A DNA stretch of 64,000 nt from Aridibaculum aurantiacum (GTDB taxonomy: Bacteria > Bacteroidota > Bacteroidia > Chitinophagales > Chitinophagaceae), in the NCBI RefSeq assembly GCF_017355875.1, contig NZ_JAFEWC010000003.1, positions 315,001 to 379,000 on the forward strand. Reading direction: 5' to 3'. Position numbers and translations under genes: made by a program. Shown one piece after another: positions 9,230-18,493 of the stretch. The notes beneath the pieces are model-generated. The model was given only the letters and a program-made list of their open reading frames with translations. It had not been told where the DNA came from and ran no database searches. How positions within the stretch are numbered: the stretch's first letter is position 1; every line of letters starts with the position of its first letter.

Positions 9230-10324
9230 CTACTTCAGTGAGTTACCATATCCAACTATAAGTACAGATGCAATGATGGTAAATATTCCTACCACGATTG
9301 TAGTGCGTGTTTTGCTGGTAACTCCTTTCCACTCGTTCAATATCAAACCCCACGCATTGGCAATAAGAATGATGAACGCCATGTGCAATATCCATGAGCT
9401 TGCACCATTACCAAGTTTACTTTCTCCCATACCGTAAAAGAAGAACTGTAGGAACCATGTAGTGCCAGCAAGAGCACAAAACAATACGTTTCTTAGGATA
9501 GGTGTTTGTTTGTTAGTATAGTCTTTGAACGTTTTGTTGCGTGCATTCAAAATAAGACACCAGATAAGGTTAGTGGTCAATCCACCCCATAGCAGTACAA
9601 CATAAACCACGTTGTTCCTGTAAAGGAATTCTACAGGTCCTGGGTTCATGTGTTTCCATGCATCGTTGGCCACCATAGCCATAGGAGAACCGGCTTCCAA
9701 GCCAAAGCTAAAGCAGGCGCTAAGTACACCTGATACAATGGCAACAAACAAGCCCAGCCCAATCTTAAATTCATTGTTGCCAGTAACATTGGTCTTTTCA
9801 ATAGAAGCGGCTTTGGCAGTAAGATCGCGCTCTTTCATGATGCCGGCCTTGCCGCATATGATAATGCCGATAACACAAACAGCAAGACCTATCAGCACCA
9901 GTTGTCCCCAGCTTGTGTTAAGCAGTAGCGTCATAGTATCTTTTCCTTCTTCAGGGAAGAAGTCGTAATAAATAGATGGAATGATAGATCCAAAAACAGA
10001 GCATAGGCCAAGTATAACAGAACTACCCAACGCCACGCCAAGATACCTTACACCAAGTCCGTAGGTCAAGCCGCCTATACCCCAAAGCAGACCAAATACA
10101 TAGGTAGCAGTAAGCGTGCTAGTATCCGTACGTGCTATTATTTCAGAAAAATTAGGAATAGTAAGATAGGCTGCAAGTGGTGGGATGACAAGCCATGAGA
10201 AAAGTCCACCTACCAACCAATAACTTTCCCATGCCCAACCTTTTACTTTTTTAAAAGGGATGTAAAAACTTCCAGAGGCAAAGCCGCCAATAAAATGAAA
10301 TAGAACTCCGAGAATAACTTGCAT
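9230..10324 (-). CDS. rhaT: L-rhamnose-proton symporter RhaT
   Basis: Inner-membrane transporter of 364 residues with about ten hydrophobic segments, matching RhaT. The N-terminus has the family signature FIGGFASGSFYIPFKKVKGW followed by a WESYWLVGG segment. It imports L-rhamnose, the backbone sugar released when RG-I is broken down. It lies about 100 bp downstream of rhaM on the same strand, and both probably belong to one transcript. The catabolic genes rhaA, rhaB and rhaD are not in the window, so rhamnose must be processed from another locus. Confidence 0.93.
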   Translation of the reverse strand: MQVILGVLFHFIGGFASGSFYIPFKKVKGWAWESYWLVGGLFSWLVIPPLAAYLTIPNFSEIIARTDTSTLTATYVFGLLWGIGGLTYGLGVRYLGVALGSSVILGLCSVFGSIIPSIYYDFFPEEGKDTMTLLLNTSWGQLVLIGLAVCVIGIIICGKAGIMKERDLTAKAASIEKTNVTGNNEFKIGLGLFVAIVSGVLSACFSFGLEAGSPMAMVANDAWKHMNPGPVEFLYRNNVVYVVLLWGGLTTNLIWCLILNARNKTFKDYTNKQTPILRNVLFCALAGTTWFLQFFFYGMGESKLGNGASSWILHMAFIILIANAWGLILNEWKGVTSKTRTTIVVGIFTIIASVLIVGYGNSLK

Positions 10325-10366
10325 TTTTTCTTCTTGAAATGTGAATGAGTTAGTGAATATAAGTAA

Positions 10367-10415
10367 GCATCGTGTAAGTAAAGCAACTTACGATTAAGCT
10401 AGTTACACAAGATGC
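10367..10415 (-). repeat. Long imperfect hairpin between rhaM and rhaT
   Basis: GCATC-GTGTAA at 10367-10377 pairs with TTACAC-AA-GATGC at 10403-10415, leaving a two-base bulge and a 25-base loop. It lies in the rhaM-rhaT gap and has no clear T-run in the minus direction, so transcript stabilisation or partial termination are both possible. Confidence 0.35.
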
Positions 10416-10422
10416 TTCATTT

Positions 10423-10737
10423 TTAAGGCATGTAAAAAACTTCTTGTAATGGTATACTTACAGGCGAGCTATCTTCATTAGTTTCCATGATGTCAGCCAT
10501 ATACTTCCACCATTTTTGCATCACCGGGTGTTGTGGCAATTGATCCAGTGCAGCAGGGTCATCTATTTTTAAAATCCCGATCAAATCATTGGTTGTAGCG
10601 TCGAGAAAAATAGAATATTCGCTGATGCCCGTTTGCTTGAGCAGCGCCTGTAGTTCAGGCCATATCTCATCATGCCTTTTCTTGTATTCTGCTTCTTTGC
10701 CTGGAAAGAGCTTCATCTTAAAAGCAACTCGTTTCAT
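10423..10737 (-). CDS. rhaM: L-rhamnose mutarotase
   Basis: A 104-residue protein of the RhaM/YiiL family, which interconverts alpha- and beta-L-rhamnose after uptake. The full-length family pattern is visible: MKRVAFKMKLFPGKEAEY at the start, the KRHDEIWPEL segment with a conserved His, a central YSIFLD strand, and the PVMQKWWKYMADIM helix. Cytoplasmic, no signal peptide. It is probably the first gene of a rhaM-rhaT transcript; a near-palindromic AT-rich stretch lies upstream of its start. Confidence 0.92.
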   Translation of the reverse strand: MKRVAFKMKLFPGKEAEYKKRHDEIWPELQALLKQTGISEYSIFLDATTNDLIGILKIDDPAALDQLPQHPVMQKWWKYMADIMETNEDSSPVSIPLQEVFYMP

Positions 10738-10810
10738 TGTCTATAGCTTTCGTTATTGGTTATATTATTATATAGCTGGATGGCTAGCAATTAGTTTTTG
10801 AAAAGAAAAA

Positions 10811-10838
10811 AGTAAAGCATCAAACGAGATGCTTTACT
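10811..10838 (-). terminator. Terminator after the PL4 lyase gene
   Basis: An 11-bp perfect stem (10811-10821 with 10828-10838, AGTAAAGCATC and its complement) with a six-base loop lies 23 bp after the stop codon of the minus-strand PL4 gene. A run of T follows on that strand. Confidence 0.8.
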
Positions 10839-10860
10839 TAAACTAAACCTTAAACATTAC

Positions 10861-13800
10861 CTATTGCTTCCAAACTTTTTCTGTAACAACATTATTTGCT
10901 GTAGTGACCTCTACCATGTATACTCCTCTTACCAAAGTAGAAAGATCAAGTGCAACCTGGTTTCCGGCTGCAGCCTTTATCAATTGTGTTCTTCCGTCAG
11001 TATCTATTACTCTTACAGAAATGATAGGCTCAGTAGCTTTCACTACAAGGTCTTTCACCACGGGATTAGGATACAACGTTATCTTTTCATTTGCCAGCTT
11101 TACCTGCCTTATTGCTGAATAGGTAAAGCTTCCATCTACGTCCACCATCTTTAACCGGTAGTAGCCTGTACGTATCAACGGGTTCTTATCGGTAAAAGAA
11201 TAAGTAGTATTAGTAACTGCTGTACCTCTTGCCTGTATAGTGCCGATAGGCGAAAAACTATTTCCATCTATACTTCTTTCTACTACAAAATTTCTTGTAT
11301 TAATTTCTGAAGTAGTGGTCCAGTTAGTTGCTACTTCTTTGGTGTTAATAGCACGTGCAGTAAATGAAAGCAATGATACAGGAAGTGCACCGCTAACCGG
11401 AGCTTCCAGGCTTATGTAGTCGTACATATGATGGCTAACCCATAGCGAGTTAGATGGCATCACCAAAGTAATGGTGTTGCTACCACTACGAAGCCTGCTC
11501 ATAGGGATGGAGATTTCTTTGTGACTATACTTGCCATAATTAGCCTGGCGGATAAAGGCATTGCCATCGCCATTCTCAGGGAAGTAGGTAGTGAAGGTGC
11601 TTGACTCACTGTTTACATAGATCCACTGCTGCGCATGATCTGTACTTGCATAGGCAATGGTAAGGCGTGCATTTCCTGTTGTAGGGATGCCTTGTGGAAG
11701 TGTGAAGTTGATACGCCATTTCCATGTGTCACCAGGGGCTCCATTTACATCAGGATATTTAGTATGCGCATAAGGAATCTTGGTTGCCCAATCATTTTGC
11801 GCCACATCGTATTCTATGATTGCAGGAAATGTATCCCTGAACTTACGCTCAACGAATCCTTCGCAATAGTCAAACTTACCAAGCCTGAACTCGTTCGCTT
11901 TTTTATTAGGAATACCAATCTCCCACAACAGGTTACCGAAGTTTCTTGGTATTGTCCATGTCACATTTCCAATATTGTTGTTCTGCCCTGCAGTTACAGA
12001 AATATTATTCAATCGATAATCACCTACTTCTCCATCGGTATAGGCAAAGAAGCTATACGTGCCCGGGCGAATATTAGGAATGGTAAAATTTCCGGCTGCA
12101 TCAGTCTTAACCCAATAGTGATAGTTCTTGCCTTCGTGCTGCCACTGGTTGTCTGCATTGCTGATGATGGTTAAACCTACCCAGGCATTGGCTCCTGTTA
12201 CAGTAGGCTTAGCTACATCCGATACGATAAACTTACCAGATACACTTCCTCTTTCATGTGCCAGTGGATATTCAGGTGTATTGGTCAGCCATTTGTAAGG
12301 CCATTTAGCTTTCTCTGCTTCACCACGAACCTTAGCAGCGGCCCAATTCTCATCTGCAGTTGGTTTAGAAGTAGTGTAAAGTAGGTAAGGTCCATAAACC
12401 TTCTTCCAGCTTTCGCCTTGAGGTATCACGAACGCTTTATCACCATAATGCAATCCATTTAGCAATACATGATTGATGCCCGCTGCAGCAACAAGATCCT
12501 GGTGCAAAGGCCCGCCATTTACATATTCCGGGGTGTTGAGCACAACCCATGTTCCAATGTGATTTACATCACTGGCATGACCCCAAACCGGTACATCCCA
12601 AAAGGGTGCACTGTATTGGTATTTGCCATCAAATTTACCTGCACGCACACCTGTGTTCAGTTTTACTATTTCTGCAATAGAAGTAGCTGATGCATTGTTG
12701 AAATCATAAACAGAAGGCATTTGCCATTTGCGAAGCGAATCAACATAGATCTTTTCGCACAGGTAGTTAGTGCCATCTTGTGCTATCCATTCTACCAGCC
12801 TCCACGAGCCAAGATCGAATGCAGGATAATCCGCTTTGTGTTCTAAAATAGAATAAGTATAAAGCGCAGTGTCACCTTTTATAAGCACATAATGCATGTC
12901 TGCATCTGCAGGTGTTACCTGCCCAGTGGTAGGGTTATATAAACGTTTTAATGAAATGTCTACAATTGTATCTGTTTCTGTTTTGATGGTGTACACACAG
13001 TTGTTCATTGTTTCAAAACCGTACGAGGTTTGAAAATCGTGGTAGGCACCTTTTCTTGATGAACCTAATTGATTTAACTGCTCTATACCATTGTATCTAA
13101 GTGAGTTTATATTACCTGAACGCTTTGCTATGTTGGCTGTAATGATGCCATTGCTGAGTACGACAGAATCAGGAAACTCCCTGATCATACTGTTTGGATT
13201 TTGAGATATGAGTGCTGTTGTATTGGTGCCATTATATGTGATGGATAATACTTTACCAGGTGTACATGTAAGCCTGCCATCTGCTACCAATGCATTCAGC
13301 TGCGCCACTTTATCTCCTGCTATTACCAACTGGCCAATGCCGGAGATAAAGATGCTGCCGCCTGTGCCTATTACGAGGTTGCGTGAAACTTTCACTGATC
13401 CTCCGGTGATATTCAGTTGTGCTGAAAGACCTGCACCATTGGCTATTGAAAGATCCATGTTGGAACCGCCAGAACCGGCAGTCAACGAACCTCCAGCCAC
13501 CGTTACTACTGCGCTTCCGCCATTTGCTGCCAGTACCATTCCATGGCGTGTTGTAAGCGAGCCACCATTGATGGTTACATTGGCGGCCTCCCTGTTTCCT
13601 ATGTAAGCAATGTTGCGGATGTTGAAATCTGCGGGAGCATTAAGAATAACAGTTCCATTGAGGGAGTCGTTGTTGTAAGGATAAACTGCGCCGTTGCAAA
13701 TAAAAGTTCCGCCTCCCAATGTATTGATGCGGTCAGGTCGGTAGCTTACGTTGCTCGAGTTACCACCGTTCAATGTACAGGTATTGGGATTGCCTGCACC

Positions 13801-13980
13801 TATCCGTAGTCGCCAAGAGTTGAGGCTGGTAAAATTCAGGTTGGTATCGCTCCAGTTATGTTTGTTGAAGTAGTCGCTGCTAACGCCACCGATCCAGTTG
13901 GTAACCTGTGCATTGGTTTCATGAAAAGAAAGTAATAGGCTAATGCACGTAAGAATAATCAGGGAGAAGTTTTTCCTCAT
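10861..13980 (-). CDS. Rhamnogalacturonan lyase, PL4 type, with T9SS sorting domain
   Basis: A 1039-residue exported protein. Order of parts: signal peptide (MRKNFSLIILTC, ending near TNAQ); a beta-rich segment of about 250 residues with many GGS and NGG turns; a PL4 lyase catalytic region (DFQTSYGFETMNNCVY, then YEILEHKADYPAFDLGSWR-like and GINHVLLNGLHYGDKAF strands); a fibronectin-like domain (GNFTIPNIRPGTYSFFAY); a C-terminal CBM-like domain of the RhiE type (GNLLWEIGIPNKKANEFRLG); and a T9SS type A sorting domain with the LYPNPV box and a terminal GVYMVEV strand. The start is the ATG at 13980, which begins the signal peptide; the frame is open 78 bases further upstream. It would cut RG-I at or outside the cell surface. 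Confidence 0.87.
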   Translation of the reverse strand: MRKNFSLIILTCISLLLSFHETNAQVTNWIGGVSSDYFNKHNWSDTNLNFTSLNSWRLRIGAGNPNTCTLNGGNSSNVSYRPDRINTLGGGTFICNGAVYPYNNDSLNGTVILNAPADFNIRNIAYIGNREAANVTINGGSLTTRHGMVLAANGGSAVVTVAGGSLTAGSGGSNMDLSIANGAGLSAQLNITGGSVKVSRNLVIGTGGSIFISGIGQLVIAGDKVAQLNALVADGRLTCTPGKVLSITYNGTNTTALISQNPNSMIREFPDSVVLSNGIITANIAKRSGNINSLRYNGIEQLNQLGSSRKGAYHDFQTSYGFETMNNCVYTIKTETDTIVDISLKRLYNPTTGQVTPADADMHYVLIKGDTALYTYSILEHKADYPAFDLGSWRLVEWIAQDGTNYLCEKIYVDSLRKWQMPSVYDFNNASATSIAEIVKLNTGVRAGKFDGKYQYSAPFWDVPVWGHASDVNHIGTWVVLNTPEYVNGGPLHQDLVAAAGINHVLLNGLHYGDKAFVIPQGESWKKVYGPYLLYTTSKPTADENWAAAKVRGEAEKAKWPYKWLTNTPEYPLAHERGSVSGKFIVSDVAKPTVTGANAWVGLTIISNADNQWQHEGKNYHYWVKTDAAGNFTIPNIRPGTYSFFAYTDGEVGDYRLNNISVTAGQNNNIGNVTWTIPRNFGNLLWEIGIPNKKANEFRLGKFDYCEGFVERKFRDTFPAIIEYDVAQNDWATKIPYAHTKYPDVNGAPGDTWKWRINFTLPQGIPTTGNARLTIAYASTDHAQQWIYVNSESSTFTTYFPENGDGNAFIRQANYGKYSHKEISIPMSRLRSGSNTITLVMPSNSLWVSHHMYDYISLEAPVSGALPVSLLSFTARAINTKEVATNWTTTSEINTRNFVVERSIDGNSFSPIGTIQARGTAVTNTTYSFTDKNPLIRTGYYRLKMVDVDGSFTYSAIRQVKLANEKITLYPNPVVKDLVVKATEPIISVRVIDTDGRTQLIKAAAGNQVALDLSTLVRGVYMVEVTTANNVVTEKVWKQ

Positions 13981-14062
13981 AGCAAGCAGTTCGTTTTTGA
14001 TCAATTTTTGAAATAGGTGATAATAGATCAGGTTGAAAGTTGCATTTAAAACCTTCATCCTT

Positions 14063-14132
14063 CATCCTGTTCTATCCTGTGTTGGTCTGCAGGTAAAAAA
14101 GAATATTGAATAATTCAGGATAGTACAGGATG
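14063..14132. repeat. Inverted pair of the dispersed CAGGATA/TACAGGATG repeat
   Basis: The arms are 14063-14080 and 14115-14132, 18 bases each in opposite orientation, with 34 bases between. Each resembles the copy at 5200-5217. The pair lies between the divergent PL4 and T9SS-protein genes, where it could overlap their control region. Confidence 0.6.
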
Positions 14133-14186
14133 CTTTGGATTTATAACTTCTGGAAATTGTTTGACTTTCATCATCAAAAACGTCAT

Positions 14187-17100
14187 ATGAAAAAATTGCT
14201 ACTCTTACTGGCACTTTCTGCCACAGCATTTATTACACAAGCTCAAACCACCTACTACTGGGTAGGTGCTCCCGGAAGTGCAGGAGCACCCACAGCATGG
14301 TCTTCCGGATGGAACACTGCTGCTGATGGTTCTGGTAACCCGCGTACTGCTTCCTCAGGAACAGATATCCTTGTATTTGATGGAAACTCCCTTGCCGTAA
14401 AAACCCTTTGGGTAGGAAGTGTTCCTAAAGACTCTGCAGCAGAGTTAAGATTGATCAACGGTGTAACCGTTACTGTAACTACCACAAACGGAAACACGGT
14501 AGATGCAGCTGAAAGTGTAGACTATGGTGCGGTATACGGCGGTGCTGTAATACCTGTTATTGCTCCAAACCTTGCAGCTAACTTCAGGCTTGGCGATTAC
14601 ATTACTTCTGGTGCCGGTGGTGCACCTTCACAAGTGTTGGGCTTTAGTGGAGCGGACACTATGTATGTATCTAATGAAGGTAGTGTCAATTCAAGCTTCA
14701 ATATCTTCAGGGTGCCTACATTGTACATCAAGGGAAATCCTGGATTAACCATTGATGGTACTTCGGTGCTGAATATGGGCGCATCAAGCACTACCACATT
14801 AACTTCTTTTGCACTTGTTCTTTCTGCCGGCGCTACAGGATCAGTTTCAGGAAGAATATCTTTTCAAAGCCGTGGCTTAAATGCCAGGGTTTCTGCAGTA
14901 AGTCCAATGGCATTAGCTTTTAAAGCAGGAAGCACTGCTACAGCTGGTGCAACAGGTAGTACAGGTGGCTCAAGAGGCTTCCATTTTGGAAATACTTTTG
15001 TAACCGGGTCAAGTGCAGGTGGTACTTTAAATTTTATCAATGATGGAGGACGTGTTGTATTCGAAAGAGGTAGTACTTATTCTCATGCAGCACAGCAGAA
15101 TTCACCACTTGGTACAGCAACATCTATCACGGGAACAACTTCATTAACTTTTGCACAAGCAATTACTTTCCAAACAGGAAGTACTTACCTGCAGACCTAT
15201 GGCAATGGTTATTTACCCTATTTCTATTCTAATGGTGCATCGTATGCAAACATTGTTTGGAATAACGGTGGTTTCCCTGGAACTACAACGACTACGTTTT
15301 ACATGAACCCTGTGCGTGTAGATACACTAACGTTCCTAAACCTGGGATCTCCTACAGGTGCAAGTGCTGCTACAAGAATTCCAATCTATGGTGATTACGT
15401 AAACAACAGTGCAAGTACCATCACTATACCAAACATGTATTTTGCTGGTAATGGGGTACAGCAAAGGATTGCCGGTACCAATACCACAACAAAGATTGCT
15501 AACCTGTTCATTCTTGACTCTGCAAATGTGGTGTTGGAAAGGAACCAGGAAGTAACTACCGGTTTGAACGTATTGGGAACTTTAAATATGAACAACTACA
15601 GGATCATTGGTAGTGGTGCAGCAACTAACTTCAACAACTACTCTACTTATAGCAGGGTTTTCAATTCTCCTGCCGGAAGTAACAATGATATAGGTGGAGC
15701 AGCAATCACTGCAGGTAGCACCACGATCCACTTGAGGAACATGAACAATACCAATTCAAATATCATTGGTAGTAAGATCACCAGCACAAGTCATCCTACT
15801 GCTATCCAGCCGGGTACTTTTATCACCGGTTATTCCGGATCAGGAAACTTTACCATCTCAAGGCCAGCTACTATAACTGCAGACAGTAGCAGTTCTCCTG
15901 TTTTGTCTCTTGCAATAGCGCATGATGCAGGTACAGTGGTTGTATCTAATACTGCCGGACTTGAAGGTGCATTACAATCTTTCGGAACTTTCACTTTGGG
16001 ATCTACAGCTAACTATACTTTCAATTCACCTACTACAACGCCTTTCCCTACAGCGGTGGCGTCACCAGTTTCAGTAGGTAATCTTACTTTGAATGCGAAT
16101 GTTACTTTGAACAAAGCAGTTACCCAGGTTCGTGGTACACTTGCTCTTAATTCTAACATTCTTACAGTAAGTGCTACCGATACTCTGAGATTGAGTACCT
16201 CAAATGCTGTTACTGGTACACTGGGTGCTTCTGCACACATCAATACTATGGTGAATGAAACCAATGGTAATGCCGCTTATGTTGTAGTTGATACAATAAA
16301 TACAACCAGGACAATTCCTGTAGGTAACAATGGCAGCTACCTTCCTGTAACAATCACGCCTTCTTCTATTAATACTTTTGCAGTAAGTGTAAAACAAGGT
16401 GCTACAAACAATGGTATGCCTAATGGTACACCGCTTACTACTTCTGAAAAGGCGAACGTGGTAGATGCGAACTACATCGTTAACCGCTTGGCTGGTGCTG
16501 GTGATGCAGTATTGCGTCTTGGTTTCCCTGCAAGCCTTAAGGGTAGTGGATTTGCCGGAATTCAAAATGAGCAGCTTGGTGTAGCTCGTTTCAATGGCAC
16601 CACATGGGAGGCTCCAAGAGGCGGTGGTGATAACACCATTAATTTTGCACAAGGAGTATTCTCTGAGTTTAGCCCATTCAGGGTTGAGGTTTTCTTGAAC
16701 GGTACATTACCTGTAAGTATCACCAATGTTTCTGCTGCAAAATCAAATGGTAAAGTAGTAGTAACATGGAAAGTAATGAATGAAGTGAACCTGGATAAAT
16801 ATGTAGTAGAAAGATCCGTTGATGGATTTAACTTCTCTCCAATAGGATCTGTAAGTGCTACCGGTAGTGCTGCTTATTCATTCAATGATGCAATGCCGGC
16901 TAACGGAAAGAACCTGTACAGGTTAAGATCGTACAACAGGGACAATAGCTCTATTGTAAGTAAAGTAGTTCTTGTTGACTTTAGCTTAATGGTTAACTCA
17001 CTAAGTGTTTCTCCAAATCCAATTTCAAATGGTTACTTTACTGTTGGCTTCAAAAACCTGAAAGCAGGAAAAGTATCTGTAAGATTGTTTAACAACAATG

Positions 17101-17249
17101 GACAACTGGTAATGGATCAACTGGTGGATCATAATGGAAGCAACGACAACCAGCTGATCAATCTTTCATCAAGAGTAGCAAAAGGTATTTACCAACTTGT
17201 TATTTCCGATGGAACAAATGCTCAAAAAACTTCTGTTGTTATACAGTAG
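14187..17249 (+). CDS. Large T9SS-exported beta-rich protein of unknown function
   Basis: A 1020-residue protein with signal peptide (MKKLLLLLALSATAFITQAQ). The mature part starts with TTYYWVGAPGSAGAPTAWSS, similar in style to the N-terminus of the neighbouring PL4 lyase, and continues as a long Gly/Ser/Thr/Asn-rich region without Cys or catalytic-looking clusters, suggesting a beta-solenoid or stacked repeats. The last 180 residues hold a FnIII-like module (YVVERSVDGFNFSPIG) and a T9SS type A domain (VSPNPIS, GIYQLVISDG). It is divergent from the PL4 gene with a 206-bp gap. A surface carbohydrate-binding or scaffold role is a guess from context. The ATG at 14187 was chosen because it begins the signal peptide. 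Confidence 0.7.
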   Translation: MKKLLLLLALSATAFITQAQTTYYWVGAPGSAGAPTAWSSGWNTAADGSGNPRTASSGTDILVFDGNSLAVKTLWVGSVPKDSAAELRLINGVTVTVTTTNGNTVDAAESVDYGAVYGGAVIPVIAPNLAANFRLGDYITSGAGGAPSQVLGFSGADTMYVSNEGSVNSSFNIFRVPTLYIKGNPGLTIDGTSVLNMGASSTTTLTSFALVLSAGATGSVSGRISFQSRGLNARVSAVSPMALAFKAGSTATAGATGSTGGSRGFHFGNTFVTGSSAGGTLNFINDGGRVVFERGSTYSHAAQQNSPLGTATSITGTTSLTFAQAITFQTGSTYLQTYGNGYLPYFYSNGASYANIVWNNGGFPGTTTTTFYMNPVRVDTLTFLNLGSPTGASAATRIPIYGDYVNNSASTITIPNMYFAGNGVQQRIAGTNTTTKIANLFILDSANVVLERNQEVTTGLNVLGTLNMNNYRIIGSGAATNFNNYSTYSRVFNSPAGSNNDIGGAAITAGSTTIHLRNMNNTNSNIIGSKITSTSHPTAIQPGTFITGYSGSGNFTISRPATITADSSSSPVLSLAIAHDAGTVVVSNTAGLEGALQSFGTFTLGSTANYTFNSPTTTPFPTAVASPVSVGNLTLNANVTLNKAVTQVRGTLALNSNILTVSATDTLRLSTSNAVTGTLGASAHINTMVNETNGNAAYVVVDTINTTRTIPVGNNGSYLPVTITPSSINTFAVSVKQGATNNGMPNGTPLTTSEKANVVDANYIVNRLAGAGDAVLRLGFPASLKGSGFAGIQNEQLGVARFNGTTWEAPRGGGDNTINFAQGVFSEFSPFRVEVFLNGTLPVSITNVSAAKSNGKVVVTWKVMNEVNLDKYVVERSVDGFNFSPIGSVSATGSAAYSFNDAMPANGKNLYRLRSYNRDNSSIVSKVVLVDFSLMVNSLSVSPNPISNGYFTVGFKNLKAGKVSVRLFNNNGQLVMDQLVDHNGSNDNQLINLSSRVAKGIYQLVISDGTNAQKTSVVIQ

Positions 17250-17272
17250 TTTACAATAATACCCCTGTTATC

Positions 17273-17303
17273 AAAGGTTGACTGATCAATTCAGTCAACC
17301 TTT
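17273..17303 (+). terminator. Rho-independent terminator after the T9SS protein
   Basis: A 13-bp perfect stem (17273-17285 with 17291-17303) with a five-base loop TCAAT runs straight into a T-run, 24 bp after the stop codon. Confidence 0.9.
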
Positions 17304-17356
17304 TTTATAGTACTACATGCTACTGGTGTATTTTTATTTTTCTGAAAAAGTTATCT

Positions 17357-18277
17357 ATGAATAAGATCCGTTTTTTTATTGTTTGCCTGCTATTGCAGTT
17401 TTCTACAAATGCCCAGCAAATGATCATTCCATTATGGCCGGCAGGAAACGTGCCCAATTACCAACAAGTCAATGAAGTGGAGAAGAGAGATACAGGTTCT
17501 ACCATTCATATAAGGAATGTACAGGAGCCAGACATTGCTGTTTTTCTTCCTGCAAAGCGCAATGCAAATGGTATGGCTGTGGTGGTATGCCCAGGTGGAG
17601 GCTATAGTAACTTATCGTACGATTGGGAGGGACTGGATGTAGCAAAATGGCTTAATTCAAAAGGCTTTGCTGCCGTTGTTTTAAAATACAGGTTGCCCAA
17701 TTCTAAAAGTAATGTTGTGCCTCATTTGTCGCCATTATCTGATGCAAAAAGAGCTCTACGAATGGTACGTGCCAATGCTGCACGATGGAATGTGAAGGTT
17801 GATAAAATTGGTATCATGGGCTTTTCTGCAGGAGGACACTTAGCTTCTACATTAGGAACTCATTTTGATGCAGGTAATGCAAGTGCTGCAGATTCTGTTG
17901 AGCGTTATACTTCGCGTCCTGATTTTATGGTGTTGGTTTATCCTGTTATTTCCATGAGCAAAAGCATCATGCATGCAGGATCAAAAACCAATTTAATTGG
18001 CAGTAATCCCACAGCAGAACTGGCAAAAGAATATTCAAATGAATTGCAGGTGACAAAGCAAACGCCTCCTACTTTTCTTATTCATGCTACCGATGATAAA
18101 ACTGTTCCTGTAGAAAACAGCCTGTTGTTTTTCCAGGCTTTAAAAGACAATGCTGTGCCAGCAGAAATGCATATTTATCCAAAAGGTGGACATGGCTTTG
18201 GTTTGGCTTTAGGCAGGGGTTATTTAGAAACGTGGACGGACAGGTGTACTGACTGGCTGAAAGAAATAAACAAATAA
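17357..18277 (+). CDS. Secreted alpha/beta-hydrolase esterase (acetylxylan-esterase-like)
   Basis: A 306-residue protein with signal peptide (cleavage near STNAQQ). It has the alpha/beta-hydrolase fold of the BD-FAE/acetylesterase type: oxyanion-hole segment VCPGGGYSNLSYDWEG, nucleophile elbow GFSAGGHLAS, acid in HATDDKTVPVENS and catalytic His in KGGHGFGL. It probably removes acetyl or other ester groups from polysaccharide fragments in the periplasm. It lies between the T9SS-protein terminator and its own terminator, so it forms a separate transcription unit. The exact substrate cannot be told; pectin is favoured by the neighbours. Confidence 0.8.
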   Translation: MNKIRFFIVCLLLQFSTNAQQMIIPLWPAGNVPNYQQVNEVEKRDTGSTIHIRNVQEPDIAVFLPAKRNANGMAVVVCPGGGYSNLSYDWEGLDVAKWLNSKGFAAVVLKYRLPNSKSNVVPHLSPLSDAKRALRMVRANAARWNVKVDKIGIMGFSAGGHLASTLGTHFDAGNASAADSVERYTSRPDFMVLVYPVISMSKSIMHAGSKTNLIGSNPTAELAKEYSNELQVTKQTPPTFLIHATDDKTVPVENSLLFFQALKDNAVPAEMHIYPKGGHGFGLALGRGYLETWTDRCTDWLKEINK

Positions 18278-18301
18278 TTTTATACCGCTGTGCTTTTTAT
18301 A

Positions 18302-18325
18302 AAACCTGGTAATTGTACCAGGTTT
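18302..18325 (+). terminator. Terminator after the esterase gene
   Basis: A 9-bp stem (18302-18310 with 18317-18325, AAACCTGGT and its complement) has a six-base loop and a T-run, 25 bp after the esterase stop. Confidence 0.88.
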
Positions 18326-18346
18326 TTTTGTGCAGGTGTATTGCAT

Positions 18347-18374
18347 AAAAAAAAGACCCCTGTAGAAACAGCGG
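18347..18374 (-). terminator. Probable terminator for the GntR-type regulator
   Basis: On the minus strand a short stem (CCGCTGT with ACAGGGG, one mismatch, loop TTCT) is followed by eight to nine T. It lies about 120 bp after the regulator's stop codon. Confidence 0.45.
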
Positions 18375-18493
18375 CCCTAAGATTGCTTGCCATAAAACTT
18401 TTAAGACAGCACGTATGCTGTTGTTGTAAAAGTGTAGTATTTGCTTAGTCCAACCATCCTGTACCGTGATGGTTTGTAAGCGGCATTTTCTTT

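Noticed and set aside
9063-9437. 124-residue plus-strand reading frame
   Set aside because: It translates the ACCAG word array and the reverse of rhaT; composition is not protein-like.
11635-12174. 179-residue plus-strand frame inside the PL4 gene
   Set aside because: It is antisense to a well-supported lyase, rich in Cys and Ile, and matches no family.
16200-16652. 150-residue minus-strand frame
   Set aside because: Antisense to the T9SS protein gene, with no recognisable domain.
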